From: an uncultured Lachnospiraceae bacterium
GTDB taxonomy: Bacteria > Bacillota > Clostridia > Lachnospirales > Lachnospiraceae
Length of the DNA stretch: 34,667 nt
Direction: 5' to 3'
NCBI GenBank assembly: GCA_944381475.1
Contig: CALWLH010000049.1
Coordinates: 1 to 34,667, forward strand
The notes under the pieces were generated by a model that had not been told where the DNA came from, made no database searches, and saw nothing but the letters and a program-made list of their open reading frames with translations. Below, one piece after another: positions 16,126-24,183 of the stretch; the stretch's first letter is position 1, and the number at the start of each line of letters is the position of its first letter. The translations under genes and the position numbers were made by a program.

Positions 16126-17478
16126 ATGGAACGATTGATTTTGAAGAAACTACTGAACTGGAAAAATTCTCCTTATCGCAAGCCGCTGATTTTGAAAGGT
16201 GTGCGCCAGGTAGGCAAGACCTGGATTCTGAAAGAGTTCGGCAGACGCTATTATGAAAATACTGCTTATTTCAACTTTGATGAAAACGAAGAGTACAAGC
16301 AGTTCTTTGAAACTACAAAGGATGTAGATCGGATTTTACAGAATCTGATGCTGGCAAGTGGACAGAAGATTCTGCCGGAAAAGACTCTCATTATTTTTGA
16401 CGAGGTACAGGACTGTCCTAAAGTCATTAACTCCATGAAATATTTCTGTGAGAACGCTCCGCAGTATCACATTGCCTGCGCCGGTTCTCTCCTGGGTATT
16501 GCTCTGGCAAAGCCTTCGTCTTTTCCCGTGGGAAAAGTCAACTTTATGCAGATCAACCCCATGACCTTCACAGAATTTCTGTTGGCCAATGGGGATGAGA
16601 ACCTGGTAAACTATCTGGAAATGGTTGACACCATTGAGCCAATCTCCGACGCCTTCTTTAATCCTCTGTATGAAAAGCTCAAGATGTATTATGTGACCGG
16701 GGGTATGCCGGAACCCGTCAAGATGTGGACAGAGGCACGGGATGTGGATGCTATGCAGGAAGCCTTGTCCGAGATTATTGGTGCCTATGAAAGAGACTTT
16801 GCAAAGCATCCCCATATCAGCGAGTTCCCCAAGATTTCGATGATCTGGAAATCTATACCGTCCCAGCTGGCGAGAGAGAACAAAAAGTTTATTTATAAGG
16901 TTGTCAAAGAGGGCGCGCGGGCCCGTGAATATGAGGATGCCTTACAGTGGCTGGTGGATGCCCGTCTGGTTCATAAAATCTACCGAAGTACAGCCCCTGG
17001 CCTTCCTATAGCCGCCTACGACGATCTTTCTGCCTTTAAGATTTATTTGGTAGACGTGGGGCTGCTCCGTCGACTGGCGCAGCTGGCGCCAACTGCCTTT
17101 GGAGAGGGCAACCGCCTGTTTACGGAATTCAAAGGCGCATTAACAGAAAACTTTATGCTTCAGACTTTTATTACACAATTTGAAGTGGTTCCCCGGTACT
17201 GGACACAGACAAATCCTCCTTATGAAGTGAATTTTCTCATTCAGCGCGAAAACGATATTTTCCCAGTGGAAGTCAAGTCCGAAGCCAACACCGCGAGCAG
17301 GAGTCTCAAGAAGTTCAAGGAGCTGTTCCCAGATAAGGTAAAACTGCGGGTGCGTTTCTCTCTGGATAATCTGAAGCTGGATGAGGATATGCTGAACATT
17401 CCGCTGTTTATGGCTGATCAGGCGGATCGATTGATTGGGGTAGCCCTATGGCAGAAAAATAGCGAACACTCCGGATAA
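16126..17478 (+). CDS. AAA-type ATPase with DUF4143 domain
   Basis: ATG 16126 lies 5 bases after GAGGTG; a GTG two codons upstream is less likely. The 450-residue product has an AAA_14-type N-terminal ATPase with Walker A GVRQVGKT (25-32), Walker B LIIFDE (88-93) and an ACAGS sensor-like segment near 118-121. A C-terminal DUF4143 domain with a PD-(D/E)XK-like region follows. In relatives I recall, that region reads E-x-D-F-x-I then (I/V)-E-V-K. Here the Asp is Asn369 (EVNFLI), while E382-V-K384 is kept, so any nuclease site may be inactive. The family is widespread in anaerobes, often in accessory regions, and its role is not settled. It stands alone with its own promoter and is convergent with the symporter gene. 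Confidence 0.85.
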   Translation: MERLILKKLLNWKNSPYRKPLILKGVRQVGKTWILKEFGRRYYENTAYFNFDENEEYKQFFETTKDVDRILQNLMLASGQKILPEKTLIIFDEVQDCPKVINSMKYFCENAPQYHIACAGSLLGIALAKPSSFPVGKVNFMQINPMTFTEFLLANGDENLVNYLEMVDTIEPISDAFFNPLYEKLKMYYVTGGMPEPVKMWTEARDVDAMQEALSEIIGAYERDFAKHPHISEFPKISMIWKSIPSQLARENKKFIYKVVKEGARAREYEDALQWLVDARLVHKIYRSTAPGLPIAAYDDLSAFKIYLVDVGLLRRLAQLAPTAFGEGNRLFTEFKGALTENFMLQTFITQFEVVPRYWTQTNPPYEVNFLIQRENDIFPVEVKSEANTASRSLKKFKELFPDKVKLRVRFSLDNLKLDEDMLNIPLFMADQADRLIGVALWQKNSEHSG

Positions 17479-17495
17479 GCAGACAACTTCATTTG

Positions 17496-19016
17496 TTAAA
17501 GCTTAAAGCATTCAAACACCTTCGCCCCATATTCCGCATCCTTCTTCCTTCCCGGCGTCAGCAGACTGACAACGGGAACAAGGATCAGCCCGAAAACCAT
17601 GGAAAAGGCCCCCGCATTGATGGGAGAAGCCAGGTCGAAGCCAAAGAATGTTCCGGTTTTCACGCCGAAGGTGCAGAGAAACATGTGCAGCACTGTGATG
17701 CCGATGCCGCTGATATAGCAGGCGATAACCGCTGCCCTGGTGACGCCCTTCCAGTAGAGTCCGTACATGTAGGGGGCAAGGAACGATCCGGCAAGCGCGC
17801 CCCAGGAGATGGACATGAGGGTGGAGATGATGGTCTGGGGATTTTCCAGGGTGATGATGGCCAGCACTACGGAGATCAGGAGGAATACCCCCACCAGAAC
17901 CCGCATAATGAAAATCTCCTTTTTCTCATTAATTCCCTTCCACAAAGGCTTGATCAGGTCAAGGGCCAGCACGGAGCTGGAAGTCAGCACCAGGGAGGAT
18001 AGGGTGGACATGGAGGCGGAGAGCACTAGCACGATGACGATGGCAAAGACAATGGTTGGAAGCTGCTCCATCATCTGGGGAATGATGCCGTCAAAGCCCC
18101 CGGCGGGCAGGCCATCCACATTTTCCACAAACAGCCGTCCAAAGCCTCCTAAGAAATAGCAGCCTCCTGCCACGATTACCGCAAAGAGGGTGGAGACGAT
18201 GGTGCCTGTCTTTATAGCCTGGTCATCCTTCACCGCATAGAATTTGCCCACCATTTGGGGAAGACCCCAGGTTCCAAGGGAGGTGAGAATCACCACGCCG
18301 AAAAGGTTTACGGGGTCCGGTCCCAGGATACTGCTGTACTTGCCCGTTGCGCCTGAAGGATCAGGGATCTGGCTCATCAGCTCAACGGCGCTAAAAAGCC
18401 CTCCCTTCATGTTCAGAACCGCGATCACCACGGCGGTGATGCCCGCCAGCATGAAGATGCCCTGGATAAAGTCGCTTAGGGCGGTAGCTTTATAACCGCC
18501 AAGAATTACATAAAAGGCGGTGATCAGCGCCATGCCGATGATGCAGTACTTATATGGAATGCCGAAGGCGTGTTCAAAGAGCCTGGAGAGACCATTGTAC
18601 ACGGAGGCGGTGTAGGGAATCAGAAATACAAAGATGATCAGCGCAGAGAGGATTTTGAGATTAAAGCTGTTGTAGCGCTTCTCAAAAAACTCCGGCATGG
18701 TTTTTGCTTCAAGAGATTTAGACATAATCCTTGAACGCCTTCCCAAAATCAGCCATGGGAGCAGGGAGCCGAGGATGGCGTTTCCCAAGCCGATCCAGGT
18801 GGAGGCCAGGCCATAATTCCAGCCAAATTTTCCCGCATAGCCCACAAAGATCACCGCAGAAAAGTAGGAGGTGCCGTAGGCGAAGGCGGTAAACCAGGCG
18901 CCCAGGGTTCGTCCCCCCAGGACATAGTCTGACACGCTGTCATTTTTTTTCTTGTAGTACCAGCCGATCCACAGCATCAAAAGCAGGTAGGCTATCAGAG
19001 TGATCCACATTTCCAT
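17496..19016 (-). CDS. Sodium:solute symporter (SSF family)
   Basis: ATG 19016 follows AAAGGAG by about 9 bases on the minus strand. The longer upstream reading lacks a ribosome site. The 506-residue product has about 13 membrane segments. SSF features include the early GGRTLGAWFTAFAYGTSYFS segment and the Ser/Thr-rich LSASMSTLSS segment, which corresponds to the conserved sodium-binding helix of this family. It is a LeuT-fold sodium-coupled importer in the cytoplasmic membrane. The substrate (for example an amino acid, pantothenate or sugar acid) cannot be assigned. It is a single-gene unit with a near-perfect promoter, divergent from the SRAP gene. Confidence 0.9.
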   Translation of the reverse strand: MEMWITLIAYLLLMLWIGWYYKKKNDSVSDYVLGGRTLGAWFTAFAYGTSYFSAVIFVGYAGKFGWNYGLASTWIGLGNAILGSLLPWLILGRRSRIMSKSLEAKTMPEFFEKRYNSFNLKILSALIIFVFLIPYTASVYNGLSRLFEHAFGIPYKYCIIGMALITAFYVILGGYKATALSDFIQGIFMLAGITAVVIAVLNMKGGLFSAVELMSQIPDPSGATGKYSSILGPDPVNLFGVVILTSLGTWGLPQMVGKFYAVKDDQAIKTGTIVSTLFAVIVAGGCYFLGGFGRLFVENVDGLPAGGFDGIIPQMMEQLPTIVFAIVIVLVLSASMSTLSSLVLTSSSVLALDLIKPLWKGINEKKEIFIMRVLVGVFLLISVVLAIITLENPQTIISTLMSISWGALAGSFLAPYMYGLYWKGVTRAAVIACYISGIGITVLHMFLCTFGVKTGTFFGFDLASPINAGAFSMVFGLILVPVVSLLTPGRKKDAEYGAKVFECFKL

Positions 19017-19112
19017 AAGTATAATTTCTCCTTTATCTGAAGATTGGATTTCCAAGGGGCATTTTAGCAATTTAACGCTTTAACGCTTTCTTGGAATAAA
19101 TTACTCCTTGTT

Positions 19113-19140
19113 ATTATATGGAAAAAACGGGGGATGTCAA
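19113..19140 (-). promoter_or_regulatory. Promoter of the symporter gene
   Basis: On the minus strand TTGACA (19140-19135), a 16-base spacer and TATAAT (19118-19113), both perfect hexamers. The leader contains TTTAACGC twice in tandem (near 19072-19090 on the + strand), which could be a regulator site. Confidence 0.7.
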
Positions 19141-19172
19141 GATGAAATTGAGCAAAATAGAGTAATTGCATC

Positions 19173-19201
19173 GTGACAGGGGGAGAATACTATGATAAAA
19201 T
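19173..19201 (+). promoter_or_regulatory. Promoter of the SRAP gene
   Basis: GTGACA (19173-19178), a 17-base spacer and TAAAAT (19196-19201), back to back with the symporter promoter. Confidence 0.5.
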
Positions 19202-19290
19202 AACGAGGCAAGCGGCGCCCGAGCTTGCTCGAGGTGACATTTGCCGAGTAACACATCGAGCCGGCAGGCGAGATGTTATCATATAAAAAA
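19202..19290 (+). repeat. GC-rich structured leader built on CGAG motifs
   Basis: This short tract is much richer in G and C than the flanking AT-rich DNA. It repeats CGAG/CTCG in many positions and can form hairpins: CGAGC-tt-GCTCG near 19220-19231, and TAACACATC (19249-19257) with GATGTTA (19272-19278). It lies between the promoter and the CTG start of the SRAP gene. It looks like an inserted intergenic repeat or an RNA leader. Confidence 0.45.
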
Positions 19291-19306
19291 GAAAAAGGAG
19301 ACCGCC

Positions 19307-19885
19307 CTGTGCTGCAGATTTGCTTACGGGGAGTATACGGAAAATGAGGTAAAACGGATCGCGTCCGCCGTTAGCAGGGAGGCGTCGTTTCCCAAGGGCG
19401 AGATTCGCCCCGCGGATGCGGCCACCATCCTGACCGGAAGTGAACCGGGGATTTTTGCGCAGGATATGCGCTGGGGGTTTTTGCTAAGGGATTTAAAGCA
19501 GCTGCTGATTAACGCCCGTGCGGAGACTGCGCTGGAAAAGAAGGCTTTTTCAGAAAGCACCCTGTACAGGCGCTGCGTCGTACCTGCGGAAGCCTTTTTC
19601 GAGTGGAGCAGGGATAAGCAGAAGGTGAAATTTTCACTTCCCGGCGTACCTGTGCTTTTTATGGCGGGCATCTATCGGCTCTTTGAAGGAGAATACCGCT
19701 TCACGGTGCTCACCACAGCGGCCAACGCCTCCGTCCGTCCTGTTCACCACAGGATGCCCCTGCTTCTTAAAGAAAGCCAGCTTAAGGACTGGATATATGA
19801 TTTTGATATGGCAAAGGAGCTTCTCAATCAGGAAGGCCCTGGGCTGGAGCGGTTTCAGGAGTATGAGCAGCTGACATTGTTCTGA
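19307..19885 (+). CDS. SRAP/YedK (HMCES) family DNA-protein crosslink protein with a CTG start
   Basis: This family senses abasic sites in single-stranded DNA and links to them through Cys2, exposed when Met1 is removed. No ATG, GTG or TTG can place a Cys second. CTG at 19307-19309 gives (M)CCRF, the expected start, and lies exactly 6 bases after AAAGGAG. From there the protein is 192 residues, near the usual 190-230. Other conserved residues fit YedK: Cys2, Asn69 in INARAET, Glu99 in FFEW and His147 in HHRMP. Reading further upstream would bury Cys2 and pass through a structured leader. The gene is monocistronic or leads into the membrane protein gene 63 bases downstream. Confidence 0.85.
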   Translation: MCCRFAYGEYTENEVKRIASAVSREASFPKGEIRPADAATILTGSEPGIFAQDMRWGFLLRDLKQLLINARAETALEKKAFSESTLYRRCVVPAEAFFEWSRDKQKVKFSLPGVPVLFMAGIYRLFEGEYRFTVLTTAANASVRPVHHRMPLLLKESQLKDWIYDFDMAKELLNQEGPGLERFQEYEQLTLF

Positions 19886-19948
19886 TTAGATTATTAATTT
19901 TAACTAAAAACGATGAGATATATATTATATTAATAATAGGAGAAGAAT

Positions 19949-20578
19949 ATGGAGACTGAGAAGAGGAAAAATGCCGTCTGCACCCTGGCGGCGCTGTATG
20001 TAGCCGCCATATATGGATGCATTATAGCTTTTTTTTGCCTGATAGGCGGGGATACTCCTGCAACGGCTGCCAATATGCTGGTGCTGTGCCTTCCATTTGG
20101 GCTGGCGCTTATCAGCCGGTTTTACATAAAGAAGAACCGTGATCGTATCAGCCGAATCACCCTTCTCTACAGCGGGATTTTGGTCAAATATCTGCTGATA
20201 CCCATGTATATTGCCGGGGGAGGACTAATCGCTTTGCTCCTTTTGCTGATTTTTACGCCGGTGGTGATCATGATCTTTGTATCACCCATCCTCATCGCTG
20301 TTTTATGTTTTTTCGGATGGATTTACATGGTTGGAGGAGATATATTTTCGCTGGCATACATCAATAAAGCCAGGGAAGAGGGCGTACATGGGAAAGGACT
20401 CTGTACTCTGGCCAAGGTTTGCCAGTTCTTTTTTGCGGCGGACGTGATTTCCATGATGGTGCTTGCCCTTAAGGAAAGAAAGTGCATCATACCCACGGCC
20501 ATCCTGGCGCTTCTTTTCCTTTTCGGATTTTTGGGAGTGCTGCTGTTTATTGTGGCGATGGTTTTATCTAATTCATAA
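19949..20578 (+). CDS. Integral membrane protein of unknown function
   Basis: ATG 19949 follows TAGGAGA by about 6 bases. The 209-residue protein is highly hydrophobic, with about six membrane segments (near 11-33, 41-58, 78-90, 93-127 as one or two spans, 154-174 and 179-206). A basic loop lies near 60-70 (KKNRDRISR). No motif or family was recognised. The HMA gene starts 15 bases after its stop, so the two are probably cotranscribed. That hints at a link with metal handling, but the sequence has no obvious metal-binding residues. Confidence 0.7.
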   Translation: METEKRKNAVCTLAALYVAAIYGCIIAFFCLIGGDTPATAANMLVLCLPFGLALISRFYIKKNRDRISRITLLYSGILVKYLLIPMYIAGGGLIALLLLLIFTPVVIMIFVSPILIAVLCFFGWIYMVGGDIFSLAYINKAREEGVHGKGLCTLAKVCQFFFAADVISMMVLALKERKCIIPTAILALLFLFGFLGVLLFIVAMVLSNS

Positions 20579-20593
20579 CAGGAGGAATGTGTC

Positions 20594-20848
20594 ATGTATA
20601 AGATCACACTGGATGTGGAAGGAATGGCCTGCGGAATGTGCGAGGCCCATGTAAATGATGCGGTCAGGAATGGGTTTCCTGTAGAGAAGGTCACTTCTTC
20701 ACATGGAAAAGGAAAGACCGAGATTATCGCAAAGACCCCCCTTGATGAAACCGCACTGAAAAGGGCCGTTGAGGCAACCGGTTACAGGGTGGTTGGAATC
20801 CACACCGAGCCTTATGAGAAAAAAGGGTTTTCCCTTTTCAGAAGGTGA
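20594..20848 (+). CDS. Heavy-metal-associated (HMA) domain protein, CopZ-like
   Basis: ATG 20594 follows AGGAGG by about 8 bases. The 84-residue protein is a single HMA domain: a beta strand (YKITLDVEGM), then the metal site M11-A-C13-G-M-C16 (MxCxxC), and the usual beta-alpha-beta-beta-alpha-beta order ending near residue 70. Such proteins carry Cu(I) or similar soft metals to a P-type ATPase or regulator. No P-type ATPase is in the window. The tail (KKGFSLFRR) is basic. After the TGA stop at 20846-20848 the same frame stays open for another 40 codons to TAA 20969-20971, probably by chance or as an old extension. Confidence 0.85.
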   Translation: MYKITLDVEGMACGMCEAHVNDAVRNGFPVEKVTSSHGKGKTEIIAKTPLDETALKRAVEATGYRVVGIHTEPYEKKGFSLFRR

Positions 20849-21012
20849 TGGACGACCTACACAGTCAGTATAGCTCTGACCTTTGGGGTGTCGCTGCCGG
20901 AGGGGGTGATGGTCTCTGGAAAAAATAGGAACATTGATATGGCGGAGGCTTTGAAAGGGGCCGAGAGATAAAAATACAATTGCTTATATAATGATTATGC
21001 CGGGAAGCTTGC

Positions 21013-21051
21013 AAAGCCTGTTTTTTCTGTAATGGAAAAAACAGGCTTTTG
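21013..21051 (+). terminator. Strong rho-independent terminator
   Basis: A perfect 15-bp stem (21013-21027 with 21035-21049) and 7-base loop end in TTTT on the + strand. It closes the membrane protein/HMA operon before the convergent MerR gene. Confidence 0.8.
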
Positions 21052-21120
21052 CGTGGCTGATAACAGCTCTGGCGTTTGGTTGTGCTCATGAGCGGAATGC
21101 ATCCGGGTCTGGGTTTTTGC

Positions 21121-21516
21121 CTAATCAGTCCGAATTAAATTGCTCACATAGGGGCGCTCGCCGGAGAGCACCTCGTCATAGAAATTCTGCTTCCAGTCGA
21201 TATAGGCAACGCTGTCCTCCAATTCCTTGATGGAAGCCAGCAGCGCCTCTTTTTTTTGTGCAAGCACCTCCTTGCGCCGAATAATGGTGTTTTCTCCCTG
21301 TAGGCATAGATCCAGATAGTCCTTCATCTCCTGGATACTGAAGCCGCATCTTTTTAGGCAGGTAAGGTCTTTGATCCATTTTACAGCTTTCTCGTCGAAA
21401 ACCCGGCGGTTATTGCCGTCTCTTTTTACATGGGGCACCAGTCCCTCGTTGCAGTAATATTTTAGAGTCTCGTAGGTCATATCCAACTCCCGGCAGACCT
21501 GCATCATGGTATACAT
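21121..21516 (-). CDS. MerR family regulator, NmlR/AdhR-like
   Basis: ATG 21516 follows GGAGGT by 8 bases on the minus strand. Longer upstream reading would run through the divergent promoter. The 131-residue product has the N-terminal winged helix (MMQVCRELDMTYETLKYY, then GNNRRVF in the wing) and a coiled-coil dimerisation helix near 78-112. Cys53 in DLTCLKRCGFSI lies at the position of the reactive Cys reported for AdhR of B. subtilis (Cys52) and NmlR, which sense aldehydes and other electrophiles. Additional Cys are at 8, 22, 57 and 71. It faces a YqhD-like alcohol dehydrogenase gene, the same partner type as AdhR. It should bind the palindrome in the 19-bp spacer at 21574-21604 and activate that gene. 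Confidence 0.88.
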   Translation of the reverse strand: MYTMMQVCRELDMTYETLKYYCNEGLVPHVKRDGNNRRVFDEKAVKWIKDLTCLKRCGFSIQEMKDYLDLCLQGENTIIRRKEVLAQKKEALLASIKELEDSVAYIDWKQNFYDEVLSGERPYVSNLIRTD

Positions 21517-21573
21517 TCTGAGAGCACCTCCTTCGTGTTCACATAAAAAACATAATTTTTTTAAAAAAACCTC

Positions 21574-21604
21574 TTGACCGGTTGCTGCAACCGGAAAATA
21601 TAAT
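21574..21604 (+). promoter_or_regulatory. MerR-type promoter with 19-bp spacer and palindromic operator
   Basis: TTGACC (21574-21579) and TATAAT (21599-21604) are 19 bases apart instead of 17. The spacer holds the exact palindrome CCGGTTGC-T-GCAACCGG (21578-21594). This is the hallmark of MerR-activated promoters, where the regulator untwists the overlong spacer. It drives the alcohol dehydrogenase gene. Confidence 0.9.
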
Positions 21605-21689
21605 CGGAAGTGGAAACCGGAAGTAACAAACGGAGTATAACACAATTTTAGTAATGATGCAATGAGAAGCAGGAAAGGAGACAGTGGCA

Positions 21690-22835
21690 ATGAACAAATT
21701 TACATTTTCTTATCCCACAAAGGTCTATTTTGGACAGGGGAGCGCAGAGCAGGCTTTTGAGGCAGAGCTTGGCAAGGTCGGGGAGCGGGTCATGCTGGCC
21801 TATGGCGGCGGTTCCGTGAAAAAAAACGGTATTTATGACCAGATGAAGGAGAAGCTCTCCCTGGCAGGAAAAAAAGTGGTGGATTTCTCCGGTATTATGC
21901 CGAATCCCACCTATGCAAAGGTTCAGGAGGGGGCGGCCCTTGTCCGTGAGCATCATGTGGATTTTATTCTGGCGGTGGGAGGCGGCAGTGTGGTTGACTG
22001 CTGTAAGGTGGTTTCTGCACAGGCTGTGCTGGAGGAAGATATCTGGAGCATGGAATATGAAAAAGGAATATTCCCCATAGCAGGGATCCCTGTCGGGGCA
22101 GTTGTTACGGCTTCCGGAACTGGTGCGGAAATGAATGCGGGGGCAGTGATCACCTATGAGGAGAAAACATGGAAAGGAGCGATACTTGGAACTGCCCCCT
22201 CCTTTGCCGTACTTGATCCGGCGTATACCATGTCCGTACCCCCTATGCAGGTTCTGTCCGGCGCCTTTGACACCCTGAGTCATGCGATGGAAACCTATTT
22301 CGGAGCCTCCGATGCAGACAATGTATCGGATGATGTGGCTCTGGCGATCATGCGCAATACAGTGGTCAACATGCGCCGGCTGCTTGGAGACATCAATGAT
22401 ATGCAGGCCCGCAGCAATCTGATGTGGGATTCCGCCATGGCGGAAAACGGGATTTTAAAATGCGGCCGGCTGACGGATTTTCAAGCGCACCAGATAGAGC
22501 ATCAGCTGGGGGCGTATACGGATTGTAACCACGGCCAGGGGTTGGCTGTGATCCATCCCGCCTACTACCGCCATATACTGAAGGATGCGCCGGAAAAATT
22601 TGCCCGTATGGCAAAGGTGGTATTTGACCAGGATACAGCAGAAGCAGGTGTGGACGCGCTGGAAAACTTTATAAAGGAATGCGGACTTCCCACAAAAATG
22701 AGTCAGCTTCATTCCACTGTGGAAATTACCCCGGAGGTGCTGCGGAAGGTGGCGGATACCTGCAACATCATCCGGTGCAATCCCCGGGAGCTGAGCAGGG
22801 ATGAAATATATGAAATTCTGCTGGAATGTATGTAA
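21690..22835 (+). CDS. Iron/zinc-dependent alcohol dehydrogenase, YqhD/BdhA-like aldehyde reductase
   Basis: ATG 21690 follows AGGAAAGGAG by about 9 bases; a GTG two codons upstream is less likely. The 381-residue product is a group III metal-dependent dehydrogenase. The NAD(P)-binding GGGS lies at about 97-100, and the metal ligands fall at Asp194, His198, His267 and His281, the same numbers as in E. coli YqhD. This supports the chosen start. YqhD-type enzymes reduce short aldehydes, including toxic reactive ones, with NADPH. BdhA-type relatives make butanol. The MerR promoter directly upstream suggests induction by electrophiles, so detoxification is the more likely role here. The tandem flavodoxin gene follows after 12 bases. 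Confidence 0.9.
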   Translation: MNKFTFSYPTKVYFGQGSAEQAFEAELGKVGERVMLAYGGGSVKKNGIYDQMKEKLSLAGKKVVDFSGIMPNPTYAKVQEGAALVREHHVDFILAVGGGSVVDCCKVVSAQAVLEEDIWSMEYEKGIFPIAGIPVGAVVTASGTGAEMNAGAVITYEEKTWKGAILGTAPSFAVLDPAYTMSVPPMQVLSGAFDTLSHAMETYFGASDADNVSDDVALAIMRNTVVNMRRLLGDINDMQARSNLMWDSAMAENGILKCGRLTDFQAHQIEHQLGAYTDCNHGQGLAVIHPAYYRHILKDAPEKFARMAKVVFDQDTAEAGVDALENFIKECGLPTKMSQLHSTVEITPEVLRKVADTCNIIRCNPRELSRDEIYEILLECM

Positions 22836-22847
22836 GGAGGGCTGAAC

Positions 22848-24074
22848 ATGGGGCGTAAAAAAAGCTTGATTATGGGGATCGCGGCAGTGGTGATTCTTGC
22901 TGCTGTCCTTGCAGGGTACAACCTCTACCGCTATCCCGCTATGCTCAGAAGGCTGCGGGATGCTTCGCTGGAGGAAGCGTAGGTTGAGGAATTGAAGGAG
23001 GAAATCCTTTCCCGGTCCGACATAAGGGTTCTGGTTGCCTATTTTTCCTATTCCGGCACAACGAGAAATGTGGCAAACGCCTTGAGTGAAAAAACCGGAG
23101 GGGAGCTGTTTGAAATTGCAACCCAGGCGGGCTATTCCGATGTGTACGGGGAATCAAACCGGGAAATCCGGAACAATGAGAGACCGGCCCTCACTCAAAC
23201 CGTCGAAAATATGGACGAATACGACATTATATTTGTGGGTTATCCCGTCTGGTGGCATGCAACACCGGCACCCATTAACACCTTTTTGGAAAGCTATGAT
23301 TTAACTGGCAAGCTCATTATTCCATTCTGTACCAGCGGCGAAAGTGATATTGACGAGACAATGCCCACCTTTCTCCAGTCCTGTGAGGGTCTGGCTGTGT
23401 ATGGGGAGCGGCGGTTAAACGGGACGGGCGGCCTTGATGGCTGGCTTTCAGAATTAGGATTATCCGACGCATTGGAGCAGACATCCTCAGAAGTAAAGCA
23501 AAGCGGTGGGGGCCAGGAGCGTGGCGCCAATGTCCTGATCGCCTATTTCTCCGTGATGGAAACGGATGGGGTGGACACGGTTGCCGGCGCAAGCCGTGTG
23601 GCAGTGAACGGAGAGCTTCTGGGAAATAATCAGTACATTGCCCAGCTTATACAGCAGGAAACCGGAGGAGAGCTTTTCGCCATCGAATCTGTGCAGGAAT
23701 ATCCCAGGACCCATGATTCCCTTTTGGAGTTTGCCTATAATGAGAGGGCGGATAATGCCAGACCACAGCTTGCATCCCGTATAGAAAATCTGGACAGCTA
23801 TGATGTGATTTTTTTAGGGTATCCCAACTGGAACGCGGATCTTCCCATGCCGCTGTATACATTTCTTGAGGAATACGATTTCAGCGGAAAGACCATCATT
23901 CCCTTTACCGTCCACGGCGGAAGCGGATTCTCCAGAACCATTCAGACAATCTCTGAGCTGCAGCCTGACGCCAGAGTGATCTCTGAGGGCTTTTCCATCT
24001 CACGAAGCAGTGTATCAGGAGCAGAAGGGGATGTGGAGGAGTGGGTGAATGGCCTAAACCTGTCATCCTACTAA
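22848..24074 (+). pseudogene. Membrane-anchored tandem flavodoxin-like protein with an in-frame TAG
   Basis: ATG 22848 follows AAGGAGG by about 8 bases. The frame encodes a basic start and one membrane anchor (about residues 7-27), then LRDASLEEA, meets TAG at 22980-22982 (codon 45), and continues in the same frame (VEELKEEIL) to TAA 24072-24074, 409 codons in all. Two flavodoxin-like domains follow. The first has an intact FMN phosphate loop (SYSGTTRN) and VGYPVWW. The second has an altered, longer loop (SVMETDGVDT...) and LGYPNWN. A one-base change from CAG or GAG explains the stop. No good internal start follows it: TTG 22992 has a poor site. It is either a recent nonsense mutant or needs amber readthrough. 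It shares the MerR-controlled operon. Confidence 0.82.
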
Positions 24075-24100
24075 AGGATGATAATCTCAAATATATTTTC

Positions 24101-24134
24101 AAAGGCTGTCGCATAGTAGTGCGCCAGCCTTTTT
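24101..24134 (+). terminator. Terminator of the MerR-controlled operon
   Basis: AAAGGCTG-TCGCA pairs with TGCGC-CAGCCTTT around a 6-base loop with one mismatch, followed by T5. Confidence 0.7.
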
Positions 24135-24183
24135 GAATAGGAATCTCCATCGCTGATTGTCAAAAGCTTCATGTTTATTGTAT

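Noticed and set aside
17493-18002. Plus-strand open frame opposite the symporter gene
   Set aside because: Antisense to a well-supported SSF transporter, low-complexity His/Gly/Asp-rich product, no family match.
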